A stretch of DNA of 17,028 nucleotides from an uncultured Rhodospirillales bacterium. Lineage in GTDB: Bacteria; Pseudomonadota; Alphaproteobacteria; Acetobacterales; Acetobacteraceae. Both the position numbers and the translations under genes were made by a program. Positions 7,411-14,680 of this stretch are shown here, in pieces (the first letter of the stretch is position 1; the number at the start of each line of letters is the position of its first letter). Below the pieces are notes generated by a model, which was not told where the DNA came from, made no database searches, and worked only from the letters and a program-made list of their open reading frames with translations. Location: contig CAIYPH010000029.1 in NCBI GenBank assembly GCA_903928045.1, positions 1 to 17,028 on the forward strand. The letters run 5' to 3'.

Positions 7411-8265
7411 ATGCCTCTGAACTCCGTGAACACCAACATGGGCGCGACGATCGCGCTCCAGTCGCTCAACTCCACCAACTCGATGCTACAGGCGACGCAG
7501 AAGCAGATCTCGACCGGCTTTCGCGTCGCGGACGCGACGGATGATGGCGCGGCCTATGCCGTGGCCCAGCGTGTGCGTTCGGACGTCAACGCGCTGACCA
7601 GCGCAAACCAGCAGCTCGGCAACGTTCAGGGTCTGCTCTCGACCACCAACACCGCGCTGAACGACGTTTCAAACACAATGTCCTCCGCGCGTGACGTGCT
7701 GGTGAAGCTCGCCGACAGCAACACCCAGGGCACGCAGCGGGCGCAGTACATCCAGCAGTACCAGTCGCTGGTCACCAACATGAAGTCCTTCTTCCAGGAC
7801 GCGACGTACAGCTCGAAAACCCTGGTCGGCGACATCGGTGGCAATAGCGGGTTCGGCAACGTCGCGGTGGTTCGCAACGAGAATGCCGCGACCTACGGCA
7901 TCACCACATTCAGCGGCTCGGCCTTCATGGCCAGCATCAGCTTCACCAGCACGCAGCTCAACGGCGCGGCGACCGTGGCGAGCCTGATCGGCACCGCGTC
8001 CAGTGCTACGTTCATGAACCAGCTGACCTCGCTCGGCACCGCCATGAACAAGTACGGTTCGGCGGCGACCTATGTCGGCAACCAGGTGAGCTACAACTCC
8101 GATAAGATCGACGCGCTCAACAACGGCCTCGGCGCCCTGATCGACGCCGACCTGGCCAAGGAATCGGCGAAGATGCAGTCGTTGCAGATCCGCCAGCAGC
8201 TCGGCACCCAGTCGCTCTCCATCGCCAATCAGGCGCCGCAGAGCCTGCTCAGTCTGTTCAAGTAA
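7411..8265 (+). CDS. fliC: Flagellin, filament subunit
   Basis: This is the major filament protein, exported by the flagellar type III system. The 284-residue product is short, as in many alphaproteobacteria, with conserved D0/D1 helices and a small central domain. The N-terminal part runs through NTNMGATIALQSLNSTNSML, QISTGFRVADATDDGAAYAV and the VLVKLADSNTQGTQRAQYIQ helix. The C-terminal part runs through GNQVSYNSDKIDALNNGLGA, LIDADLAKESA and QQLGTQSLSIANQAPQSLLS. The middle (about 150-215) is rich in Ser/Thr (TTFSGSAF, SISFTSTQ, GTASSATF), which would be the surface-exposed acceptor region if the downstream glycosyltransferases act on it. It has no cysteine. It is the only flagellin in the window, followed at once by flbT and flaF. 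Confidence 0.97.
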   Translation: MPLNSVNTNMGATIALQSLNSTNSMLQATQKQISTGFRVADATDDGAAYAVAQRVRSDVNALTSANQQLGNVQGLLSTTNTALNDVSNTMSSARDVLVKLADSNTQGTQRAQYIQQYQSLVTNMKSFFQDATYSSKTLVGDIGGNSGFGNVAVVRNENAATYGITTFSGSAFMASISFTSTQLNGAATVASLIGTASSATFMNQLTSLGTAMNKYGSAATYVGNQVSYNSDKIDALNNGLGALIDADLAKESAKMQSLQIRQQLGTQSLSIANQAPQSLLSLFK

Positions 8266-8285
8266 GCCCGCGCACGCGCACGGCG

Positions 8286-8304
8286 GGCGCACAAAACGTG
8301 CGCC
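8286..8304 (+). terminator. Hairpin after flagellin (GGCGCAC-AAAAC-GTGCGCC)
   Basis: This perfect 7-bp GC-rich stem with a 5-base loop starts 21 bases after the flagellin stop. No T-run follows, so it may attenuate or protect the 3' end of the flagellin message rather than stop all transcription. That would give more flagellin than FlbT/FlaF from one operon. Confidence 0.45.
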
Positions 8305-8320
8305 GTCAGGCAGGGATGTT

Positions 8321-8337
8321 TCGCCGCATTGCGGCGA
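8321..8337 (+). promoter_or_regulatory. Hairpin just before the flbT ribosome-binding site
   Basis: TCGCCGC-ATT-GCGGCGA is a perfect 7-bp inverted repeat ending 2 bases before the AGGAG (8340-8344) of flbT. It could restrict ribosome access to flbT or act as a second partial terminator after flagellin. No T-run follows. Confidence 0.4.
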
Positions 8338-8353
8338 GCAGGAGACTGAACGG

Positions 8354-8809
8354 ATGTCTACCTTGGTACTCGAACTCCGTCCCGGCGAGATGATGATCGT
8401 GAACGGCGCGCCCATCCGGTTCCGCACGAAAACCCGTCTCGAACTCACCGCGCATGCCCGGTTTCTGTTTGGCAAACAGATCATGGGTCCCGCGGAGGCG
8501 GATAGCCCGGCACGGCGGATCTATTTCGCCTTGCAGGCCGCCTATATCGGCGTCGATGAGGAACGGACCCGCGGCCTGATCGCCGCCCGCGAACTCATCG
8601 AAGCTTTCAAGCTGTCGACCACTTCGGCACTCGCCCGCGAGATCCTGGATCGCGCCTTGGCGGCGGCCGAAGAGGATAATTGTTACCTCGCGCTCAAACT
8701 GGTGCGGCGGATCATCCGCCATGAGGATTCCGTGCTGTGCCGGCCGGACCCCAGCGTTATCGCCAGCGAGCGTGTCCACCATCCCGCCTTCGCGGCGGCA
8801 CCGGCCTGA
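8354..8809 (+). CDS. flbT: FlbT, flagellin mRNA regulator
   Basis: FlbT is an alphaproteobacterial cytoplasmic regulator that in Caulobacter binds the flagellin mRNA leader and limits its translation and stability until the hook is complete. The 151-residue product shows the family core: LELRPGEMMIVNGAPIRFRT near the start, RLELTAHARFLFGKQIM, SPARRIYFALQAAYIG and the CYLALKLVRRII helix. Length is normal. The ATG has AGGAG at a 9-base distance. It sits between flagellin and flaF, the usual arrangement, separated from each by gaps of about 90-100 bases holding perfect hairpins. Confidence 0.94.
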   Translation: MSTLVLELRPGEMMIVNGAPIRFRTKTRLELTAHARFLFGKQIMGPAEADSPARRIYFALQAAYIGVDEERTRGLIAARELIEAFKLSTTSALAREILDRALAAAEEDNCYLALKLVRRIIRHEDSVLCRPDPSVIASERVHHPAFAAAPA

Positions 8810-8814
8810 GGAGC

Positions 8815-8837
8815 CGCCACGCGAGACCCGCGTGGCG
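8815..8837 (+). promoter_or_regulatory. Perfect 9-bp hairpin between flbT and flaF
   Basis: CGCCACGCG (8815-8823) pairs exactly with CGCGTGGCG (8829-8837) around a 5-base loop. It begins 5 bases after the flbT stop and has no T-run. It is the strongest stem in the flagellin-flbT-flaF stretch and is a candidate transcript-processing or attenuation element. Confidence 0.45.
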
Positions 8838-8847
8838 CGCTTCCCGC
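8833..8847 (+). promoter_or_regulatory. Weak sigma-54-like site before flaF
   Basis: TGGCGCG-CTTC-CCGC keeps the GG-N10-GC spacing and most of the -24 box but lacks the two T residues of the -12 box. The implied start near 8859 would give a leader of about 49 bases to flaF, similar to the two strong sigma-54 promoters in the window. It overlaps the preceding hairpin, and in GC-rich DNA such partial matches occur by chance. Confidence 0.25.
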
Positions 8848-8907
8848 CAGGGCAGGCCCGAACGGACGAATGCGCGACTTCTTTCACGATTGAGCAGGGA
8901 AAATCCC

Positions 8908-9255
8908 ATGTCGACCACCTACCAGATGACCCGGGCCTACACCGCCGCCCAGAATCTCCGCGGCCTGCGCGAGCAGGAAGCCGACCTTTTCCTGCGCGCC
9001 AACGCGGCTTTGCGCCAGTCCCGTGAAGGCGGGCAAGTTGCGCGGGTACGGGCGCTGTCAGACACCAGCCGCTTATGGGGCGCCGTCATCGACATCGTGC
9101 GAGACCCGGAGAATGCCCTGCCGGACACGCTGAAGGCCTCAATCGTCTCGGTCGGGCGCGCCGTGCAACGCGAGATCGAGCAGGACAACCCCGACGTCGA
9201 CTTCCTGTTAGCCGTCAATGCCGACCTCGCCGCCGGGCTTGGTGCCAAGCCCTAA
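8908..9255 (+). CDS. flaF: FlaF, flagellin biosynthesis/secretion regulator
   Basis: FlaF is a small alphaproteobacterial protein needed for flagellin synthesis and secretion, acting opposite to FlbT. The 115-residue product fits the family in length and in its all-helical pattern: the start MSTTYQMTRAYTAAQNLRGL, an EADLFLRANAALRQS helix, SRLWGAVIDIVRDPENALPD and the conserved LKASIVSVGRAVQREI. I chose the ATG at 8908 because AGGGA lies 7 bases upstream and family members begin about here; the frame is open further upstream but without family sequence. The next gene begins 66 bases downstream with a strong AAAGGAG site, suggesting one transcript. Confidence 0.9.
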   Translation: MSTTYQMTRAYTAAQNLRGLREQEADLFLRANAALRQSREGGQVARVRALSDTSRLWGAVIDIVRDPENALPDTLKASIVSVGRAVQREIEQDNPDVDFLLAVNADLAAGLGAKP

Positions 9256-9321
9256 AACCGCAAAACGGATACGCCGGACCAATCCCGGCCCGGCCAGGCG
9301 TCGCTCAAAAGGAGCAAGCCC

Positions 9322-10749
9322 ATGACCGCCCCCCAAGCCGACGGCAAACTGCTGCAGCAGGCCGATCGATTCATCCGCACCGCTCGCTATGGCGCCGCCC
9401 ACGCCGTGCTTGCCGCGCTCCGCCGGCGTGCCGCCGCCGACCCCGCGGTGGGCCAGCTCGAGGCCCGCCTCGCCATCGCGGAGGGCCGCATCGGTGACGC
9501 CCTGGCGATCCTTGATGTCGCGGTCACCGCCTCCGCCACGTCAGCCCCCCTCCGCCTGCTGCGCGCCGAGGCCCGCATCCAAGCCGGCGACGCCCCCGGC
9601 GCCGCTGTGGACGCCGCAGAAGCTGTCATCCTCAACCCGCAGGACGCCACCGCAAAGGCCATTCTTGGCATCGCCCTCGTCGACGTCGGCGCGCTCGATG
9701 ATGCTATCGCCTGCCTCGCCGAAGCGACCCGAGGCGCCCCACACATGGCCAGCGCCTGGCGTGGCCTCGCCGAGGCCCACACGCGGGCGGGCAGCGCGGA
9801 GGCCGCGCGAGCCGCCTTCGCCGACGGTATTCGCTGCGCCCCGCGCGACCTCGGCCTGCGCCAGGCCGCGATGATGGCGGCGATGAAGCAGCGCGATTTC
9901 GACGCCTGCGTCACCCTCGGCACCGCGGCGCGCGCGGATGGCGTGGTGGACGCCTGCGTGCTCGGCCTGCTCGGCCATGCGCTGAGCAAGCTTGGCCGCC
10001 ACGACGCGGCATCGGAGGCCTATCACGGCGCCTTCCGCCTCTCCCCCGAAGACCCTTATGTCCGCCACCTCGTCGCCGCAGCCGGATTGCTCCCGGGCGA
10101 AGGACGTGCGCCGGCGGAATATCTCGAAACCGTGTTCGACGGCTACGCCACACGCTTCGAAAGCCACCTGATTGGCCTCGGCTATCGCGTGCCCGGCCTG
10201 ATCCGCGAAATCCTGGTCGAGAGCAACGATGCGCAGCCCGCCGCAACACTGGGGAAAGTGCTCGAACTCGGCTGCGGCACCGGCCTTATTGGCCTGATGA
10301 TCGGCGATCTGCCAATGACCGGCCTCACTGGCATCGACCTGTCCTCGAACATGCTGGAGGAGGCGCGGGCCAAGAGCATCTACACCAGGCTGGTCCACCA
10401 GGACATCATCGCCTTCCTCGCCGAGACCACCGACCGGTGGGACACCGTGATCGGCGCGGACGTGCTTTGCTACTTCGGTGATCTCGGGCCCTTGTTGCAT
10501 TCGCTGCGCCAGCGCATGCCGCTGAACGGCCGCCTGCTGTTCTCGGTTGAGGAGGACCGCGGGGCTGCCACTGGCTGGCAGCTCGGCGGCCAGGGACGCT
10601 ACGCCCATGCGCGCGCCTATGTGGAGCTGGCGCTGCAGGACGCCGGGTTCCAAGTCGAGGTGATGCGTGGTGAAGCCCTGCGTCAGGAGGCCGGGGCCAC
10701 CGTCGAGGGTGTGCTGGTTCTTGCCCGCAAGGTGACGGCCGATGCCTGA
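9322..10749 (+). CDS. TPR-repeat SAM-dependent methyltransferase (COG4976-like)
   Basis: This 475-residue cytoplasmic protein joins an N-terminal TPR array (about 10-250, with repeat-like helices such as AKAILGIALVDVGALDDAIA and GLLGHALSKLGRHDAASEAY) to a C-terminal class I methyltransferase domain. Motif I is LELGCGTG at 314-321, the acidic motif II region is GIDLS at 337-341, and HQD is at 359-361. The linker EYLETVFDGYATRFESHLIG (267-286) is typical of TPR-methyltransferases of the COG4976 type. AAAGGAG lies 8 bases before the ATG. It overlaps the next gene by 8 bases, so the two are translationally coupled. The substrate is unknown. Given its place between flaF and an FlmG-like glycosyltransferase, methylation of flagellin or of its glycan is the leading inference; a small-molecule substrate is possible. 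Confidence 0.88.
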   Translation: MTAPQADGKLLQQADRFIRTARYGAAHAVLAALRRRAAADPAVGQLEARLAIAEGRIGDALAILDVAVTASATSAPLRLLRAEARIQAGDAPGAAVDAAEAVILNPQDATAKAILGIALVDVGALDDAIACLAEATRGAPHMASAWRGLAEAHTRAGSAEAARAAFADGIRCAPRDLGLRQAAMMAAMKQRDFDACVTLGTAARADGVVDACVLGLLGHALSKLGRHDAASEAYHGAFRLSPEDPYVRHLVAAAGLLPGEGRAPAEYLETVFDGYATRFESHLIGLGYRVPGLIREILVESNDAQPAATLGKVLELGCGTGLIGLMIGDLPMTGLTGIDLSSNMLEEARAKSIYTRLVHQDIIAFLAETTDRWDTVIGADVLCYFGDLGPLLHSLRQRMPLNGRLLFSVEEDRGAATGWQLGGQGRYAHARAYVELALQDAGFQVEVMRGEALRQEAGATVEGVLVLARKVTADA

Positions 10750-12958
10750 CGCCCTCCCCCCGAGCCACCTGCCAGGCCAGCGTGGCGGCGCAAGCCCGAC
10801 CGAGCAGCTCAACCTCGCCATCGAACTCGCGCGCGCCCAGGGTTTCGCCGCGGCGGCGCCGCTGTTCCACGATATAGCGGCCCGCCTGCCGCAGTGGGAC
10901 GAGGTGCCGCTGCGCATCGCCGAGGCCCACCGCCGCGCCGGGAAAAGCACCGAGGCGGCGGAAGCGTATGAGGCGGCACTCCGCCTCAACCCACGCCGCC
11001 CCGAAGCGATGCTCGGCCTTGGGGTGATCCTGCTGCAATCCGGCGAGGTCATGCGGGCGCAGAGCCTGTTTCTGCGCTGCTGCGGCTGCGCGCCCGACCT
11101 GCCGGAGGGCTGGGACGCGCTGGGCACCGCGCTGATGCTGACGGGCGACACCGGAGCCGCGGAATCCGCCTTCGCCGAGGCCACCCGCCTGGCACCCGGC
11201 AATATCACCATGGCTCTGCATCGCGCCGAGGCGGCCACCACTGCCGGTGAAGGAGGGGCCGAGATCGTCCGCCTGCGCGTCGCCCTGACCGGGGACCCCG
11301 ACAACCCCGCGTTGCTCACCGCGCTCGGGGTACTGCTGGAAGCCGGTCGGCTGCGGGATGAAGCAATCGAGTGCCTCGAGGTCGCCGCCGCGCTGGCTCC
11401 CGACGAACTGACGCCGCAACGCCTCCTCGCGATGTGCCTCGTCCGCGCCAATCGCGTGCACGAGGCGATGGAGGCGCTGGACCGCGCGATCGACATCGAC
11501 CCCGAGGATCTCAACCTGCGCAACAACCGCGCGGCCGCGATGATCCGCCTGCACCGCTTTGCCGAGGCGCATGACGATCTTCAGGCCCTCGTCGCTGCCC
11601 ATGGCGACCAGACCGGCCTGCTCAACAACCTGTCGAACTGCCTGGTCAGCCTCGGCCGCCAGGACGACGGCATCGCCGTCGCCCGCCGCGCGATCGCGCA
11701 TGAGCCTGATTCGCCGCTGGCCTGGCGCACGCTGTGCAATGCGCTGCCCTATGCCGAGGGGATCGGCGGCACCGAGTTGCTCGCCGCTGCCCGGCAGGCC
11801 GGCGCGCGGCACCCCCGCCTGGCCGTCTCCCCTTGGCCCAACCCACCCGCACCGGAACGCAAGCTGCGCATCGGCCTGCTCTCGCCTACCCTCAAGACCC
11901 ACCCGGTCGGCTGGCTGACCGTCGCCGGCTTCGAGACGCTGGACCCCACGCTGTTCGAAATGCATTGCCTCGGGCCGGAGCATGGCGACGACCCGATCCA
12001 CCGCCGCTTCAAACGCCTCGCCGCTTCCTGGACCCGGCTCGACAACCGCTCCCCCGCCGAAATCGTCGCCGAATGCCGCGGCCACGCACTCGACATCGTC
12101 ATCGACCTCGGCGGCAATGGCGACCAGGGCATGCTCGGTCTGTGCGCCAATCGCCTCGCCCCGGTGCAGATCAAATGGGTGGGCGCGCAGAACCACAGCA
12201 CCGGCCTTGCCGAGATGGACTGGTTCATCACCGATCGGTGGGAAACCCCGGCCGGCTTCGAGCGCTTCTACAGCGAGCGGCTGCTCCCCCTCGACGACGG
12301 CTATGTCTGCTACAGCCCGCCACCCTATGCGCCGGATGTCGCGCCCCTCCCGGCGGCGGCGAATGGCCACATCACCTTCGGCTGCTTCAACAATCTCGCG
12401 AAAATCACCCGCGCCGGCATCGCCACCTGGTCGGCCATCCTCCGCCGCCTTCCCAACGCCCGCCTCGCCATCATGTGCCACCAGATAAGCGAAGCCCCTA
12501 CCCGCGCCGGCCTGCTCGACGCGTTCGCCGCCCACCGCATCGGCGCCGAGCGGATCGACCTCCTCGGCGGCGCCCCGCACGGCGAGTTGCTGCGCCGCTA
12601 CGGCCGGATCGACATTGCGCTCGACCCCTTCCCCTATAGCGGCGGCCTCACCACCTGCGAGGCGCTGTGGATGGGGGTGCCGGTGATCACCATGCCCGGC
12701 GAAACCTTCGCCTCCCGCCACTCCGCCAGCCACCTCGCCAATATCGGCCTCGATGACTGGATCGCGCAGGACCTCGCCGCCTACCAGGATCTCGCGATCG
12801 CCAAGGCGGCCGACATCGTGGCCCTCGCACAAACCCGCCGCGGCCTCCGCGCCCGTATGGCCGCGAGCCCGCTCTGCGACGGCCCGCGCTTCGGCCGCAG
12901 CCTCGGCGCCGCGCTGCGCCGGGCCTGGCAGGATTGGTGCGCTCGGCAGACCGCGTGA
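10742..12958 (+). CDS. TPR-GT41 glycosyltransferase (OGT/FlmG-like), probable flagellin O-glycosyltransferase
   Basis: This 738-residue cytoplasmic protein has an N-terminal TPR array of at least seven repeats (about 56-157 and 190-327) and a C-terminal GT41 (O-GlcNAc transferase/SPINDLY) domain from about 373. Family landmarks are KLRIGLLSPTLKTHPVGW (His387, matching the catalytic-region His of human OGT), DIVIDLGG at 451-458, and RLAPVQIKWVG. Others are FGCFNNLAKITRAGI (Lys554 at the donor-binding lysine), DIALDPFPYSGGLTTCEALW from 624 (Asp628) and GVPVITMPGETFASRHSASH. The usual second His of the His-Pro-x-x-His motif is Trp391. The same architecture is found in Caulobacter FlmG, a flagellin glycosyltransferase. 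TPRs would recruit flagellin and GT41 would transfer a sugar to Ser/Thr. The sugar donor cannot be told from sequence, and no nonulosonate or other sugar-synthesis genes are in the window. Confidence 0.9.
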   Translation: MPDALPPSHLPGQRGGASPTEQLNLAIELARAQGFAAAAPLFHDIAARLPQWDEVPLRIAEAHRRAGKSTEAAEAYEAALRLNPRRPEAMLGLGVILLQSGEVMRAQSLFLRCCGCAPDLPEGWDALGTALMLTGDTGAAESAFAEATRLAPGNITMALHRAEAATTAGEGGAEIVRLRVALTGDPDNPALLTALGVLLEAGRLRDEAIECLEVAAALAPDELTPQRLLAMCLVRANRVHEAMEALDRAIDIDPEDLNLRNNRAAAMIRLHRFAEAHDDLQALVAAHGDQTGLLNNLSNCLVSLGRQDDGIAVARRAIAHEPDSPLAWRTLCNALPYAEGIGGTELLAAARQAGARHPRLAVSPWPNPPAPERKLRIGLLSPTLKTHPVGWLTVAGFETLDPTLFEMHCLGPEHGDDPIHRRFKRLAASWTRLDNRSPAEIVAECRGHALDIVIDLGGNGDQGMLGLCANRLAPVQIKWVGAQNHSTGLAEMDWFITDRWETPAGFERFYSERLLPLDDGYVCYSPPPYAPDVAPLPAAANGHITFGCFNNLAKITRAGIATWSAILRRLPNARLAIMCHQISEAPTRAGLLDAFAAHRIGAERIDLLGGAPHGELLRRYGRIDIALDPFPYSGGLTTCEALWMGVPVITMPGETFASRHSASHLANIGLDDWIAQDLAAYQDLAIAKAADIVALAQTRRGLRARMAASPLCDGPRFGRSLGAALRRAWQDWCARQTA

Positions 12959-14031
12959 TACGCCCCACCGTCGACGTCAATCTCTTCGTCCACAACGGCG
13001 CTGCCACCGTCGCCGAAGCGCTCGACAGCGTGCTGACGCAAACCTGGCAGTCCCTCACCGTCACCGTCATCGACAACGCGTCGACCGACGACACATGCCG
13101 CATCGTCGCCGATATCGCGGCAACGGACGGCCGCGTCCGCCTCCAACGCAACGCCGCCAATATCGGCCCGGTGCTCAACTGCCAGAAAGCCTTCTGGCAC
13201 GGCCAATCCGACTATGTGATGCCGAAAACCGCCGACGATCTCTTGGCGCCCGACTTCATCGAAGCCGTGATGGAAGAGTTGCGCGCCAACCCCGCCACCG
13301 CCATGTGCCACGCCGCCGGCGTGGTGTTCGGCGACGATCGACGCATCTCGCAGCACTACCCGCCGGAGCATCGCCTGCACGCCACTGGCCCTGACGCCGC
13401 CGCCCGCGCCCGCCACGTCATGGCCCGCTACACCAGCGCACCGGCCTTCTGGGGCATCTACCGTCGCGCGACCGTCGACCTGCTCGCTCCCCTCGCCTAC
13501 CGGCCCGGGTGGGACCACGCAGTGCTCGCCGAACTCGCCCTCTACGGCGAAATCCGCCACGTGCCGGACCCGCTATTCTGGCGCCGCCACGGCGGCAAAC
13601 CGGTCGACCAACTCGCCCGCGGCTGCTCCCAATTCACCCAGCGTGGCCTGCCGCACGATGATGACCTCGCCGACCTCTATTGGGCCATGCCCCTGATCGG
13701 CACCGCCTACGCCCATATCGAACGCTTCGCCCTCGCCCACCTTGGCACGACCGAACGCCTCGACCTGATGGACGCAGTGCCCCCGATCTTCCGCGCCCGC
13801 TGGCTCCCGGTCATGCGCCGCGAGGCCACCCTGTTCCGTGACGCACTTCCCCCGCGGATCGACCGCCTCGCCAGCGCCTTACCCACGCAGCGCCTGTGGT
13901 CAGCCCGCCAGATCGCCGGCGCGCTCGACGCGCTGCAAACCCTCACTCCCGAAATCGACGTCGCCGGCGAACGCCTGGCGCTCCAGGCCCTGCTCGACGC
14001 CGACCAGACGGTGCCCGCCTACTCGTCGTAG
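12955..14031 (+). CDS. Family 2 (GT-A) glycosyltransferase
   Basis: This soluble GT2 enzyme transfers a sugar from a nucleotide donor. The fold is shown by [20 protein letters not shown] (8-27), the donor-binding IDNASTDDT (39-47), N-x-G at 69-71 and the metal-site region TADDLL (92-97) standing in for DxD. There is no membrane segment, so it acts in the cytoplasm. I chose the GTG at 12955, which overlaps the stop of the GT41 gene as GTGA, giving 358 residues. TTG at 12934 and GTG at 12937 are in-frame alternatives with an AGGA close by, but no family sequence is gained. It completes a coupled trio with the two TPR enzymes and may extend the sugar the GT41 protein attaches. Its 3' end overlaps apt on the other strand by 13 bases. 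Confidence 0.85.
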   Translation: MIRPTVDVNLFVHNGAATVAEALDSVLTQTWQSLTVTVIDNASTDDTCRIVADIAATDGRVRLQRNAANIGPVLNCQKAFWHGQSDYVMPKTADDLLAPDFIEAVMEELRANPATAMCHAAGVVFGDDRRISQHYPPEHRLHATGPDAAARARHVMARYTSAPAFWGIYRRATVDLLAPLAYRPGWDHAVLAELALYGEIRHVPDPLFWRRHGGKPVDQLARGCSQFTQRGLPHDDDLADLYWAMPLIGTAYAHIERFALAHLGTTERLDLMDAVPPIFRARWLPVMRREATLFRDALPPRIDRLASALPTQRLWSARQIAGALDALQTLTPEIDVAGERLALQALLDADQTVPAYSS

Positions 14032-14534
14032 GCCATCAGCGTATCCACCGGCACCGGCACCTTGCTCCGCCCGTTGAGGAACGTCAGCTCGATCAACGCC
14101 GCAGCCGCCGGCACCTCGGCGCCAACCTTGCGCAGCAGCGCGATCGCCGCCGCCATCGTCCCGCCGGTCGCCAGCAGATCGTCCACCACCACCACACGCT
14201 GCCCAGGCTGCACCGCATCCGCCTGGATCTCGATGCGATCCGTGCCGTATTCCAGAGTATAGTCATGCCCGATCGTCGGCCCCGGCAGCTTGCCCGGCTT
14301 GCGCACCATAATGAAGCCACAGCCCAGCTTCAGCGCCAGCGGCGCCGCGATCAGGAACCCGCGCGACTCGATGCCGGCGATCAGGTCCGGCTGATGTTTC
14401 CGCACCACCCGCGCCATCCGCCCCATCGCCACCTGCCACGCATCCGCATCCCGCAGAAGCGTCGCGATGTCGTAGAACAGAATGCCGGGCTTCGGAAAAT
14501 CGGGAATGCCGCGGATATGCGCCTTGAGGTCCAT
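14019..14534 (-). CDS. apt: Adenine phosphoribosyltransferase
   Basis: Apt makes AMP from adenine and phosphoribosyl pyrophosphate in purine salvage. The 171-residue product shows the family start [21 protein letters not shown], the ESRGF loop at 56-60, RKPGKLPG at 78-85 and the PRPP-binding motif [13 protein letters not shown] at 114-126, so the active site looks complete. The ATG at 14534-14532 has AAGGA upstream; the frame is open further 5' but with no homologous sequence. It is convergent with the GT2 gene, sharing 13 bases at the 3' ends, and divergent from ugpB. It appears unrelated to the flagellar genes and probably marks their boundary. Confidence 0.96.
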   Translation of the reverse strand: MDLKAHIRGIPDFPKPGILFYDIATLLRDADAWQVAMGRMARVVRKHQPDLIAGIESRGFLIAAPLALKLGCGFIMVRKPGKLPGPTIGHDYTLEYGTDRIEIQADAVQPGQRVVVVDDLLATGGTMAAAIALLRKVGAEVPAAAALIELTFLNGRSKVPVPVDTLMAYDE

Positions 14535-14606
14535 CGCTGCCGATCCTTTGCTGATGAGCGCTGTGTAACGGCGCGCCGGCCGGGTCGGCAAGCACCCTTC
14601 ACCGAA

Positions 14607-14624
14607 CTGTCCCGAATGTGCCAT
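14607..14624 (+). promoter_or_regulatory. Possible Pho box upstream of ugpB
   Basis: CTGTCCC-GAAT-GTGCCAT fits the PhoB direct-repeat pattern CTGTCAT-N4-CTGTCAT at 10 of 14 positions with the right 11-base period. It lies 56 bases before the ugpB ATG. ugp genes are PhoB-controlled in E. coli and rhizobia, which makes the site plausible. The match is imperfect and no flanking -10 was identified. Confidence 0.4.
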
Positions 14625-14680
14625 GCTGCGGCAACAACCCCCGCCTAGGGGGCACGCCGATGCACACGAGGAGCCCATCC

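Noticed and set aside
9541..11526. Long minus-strand open frame across the methyltransferase and GT41 genes
   Set aside because: It is antisense to two well-supported genes, spans their junction, and has Ser/Arg/Ala-rich composition without domain features.
10406..12832. Very long open frame on the minus strand (over 800 codons) across the GT41 gene
   Set aside because: It is antisense to a gene with clear GT41 motifs, and its own product is low-complexity Gly/Ala/Arg/Val-rich with no recognisable domain. High GC produces such frames.
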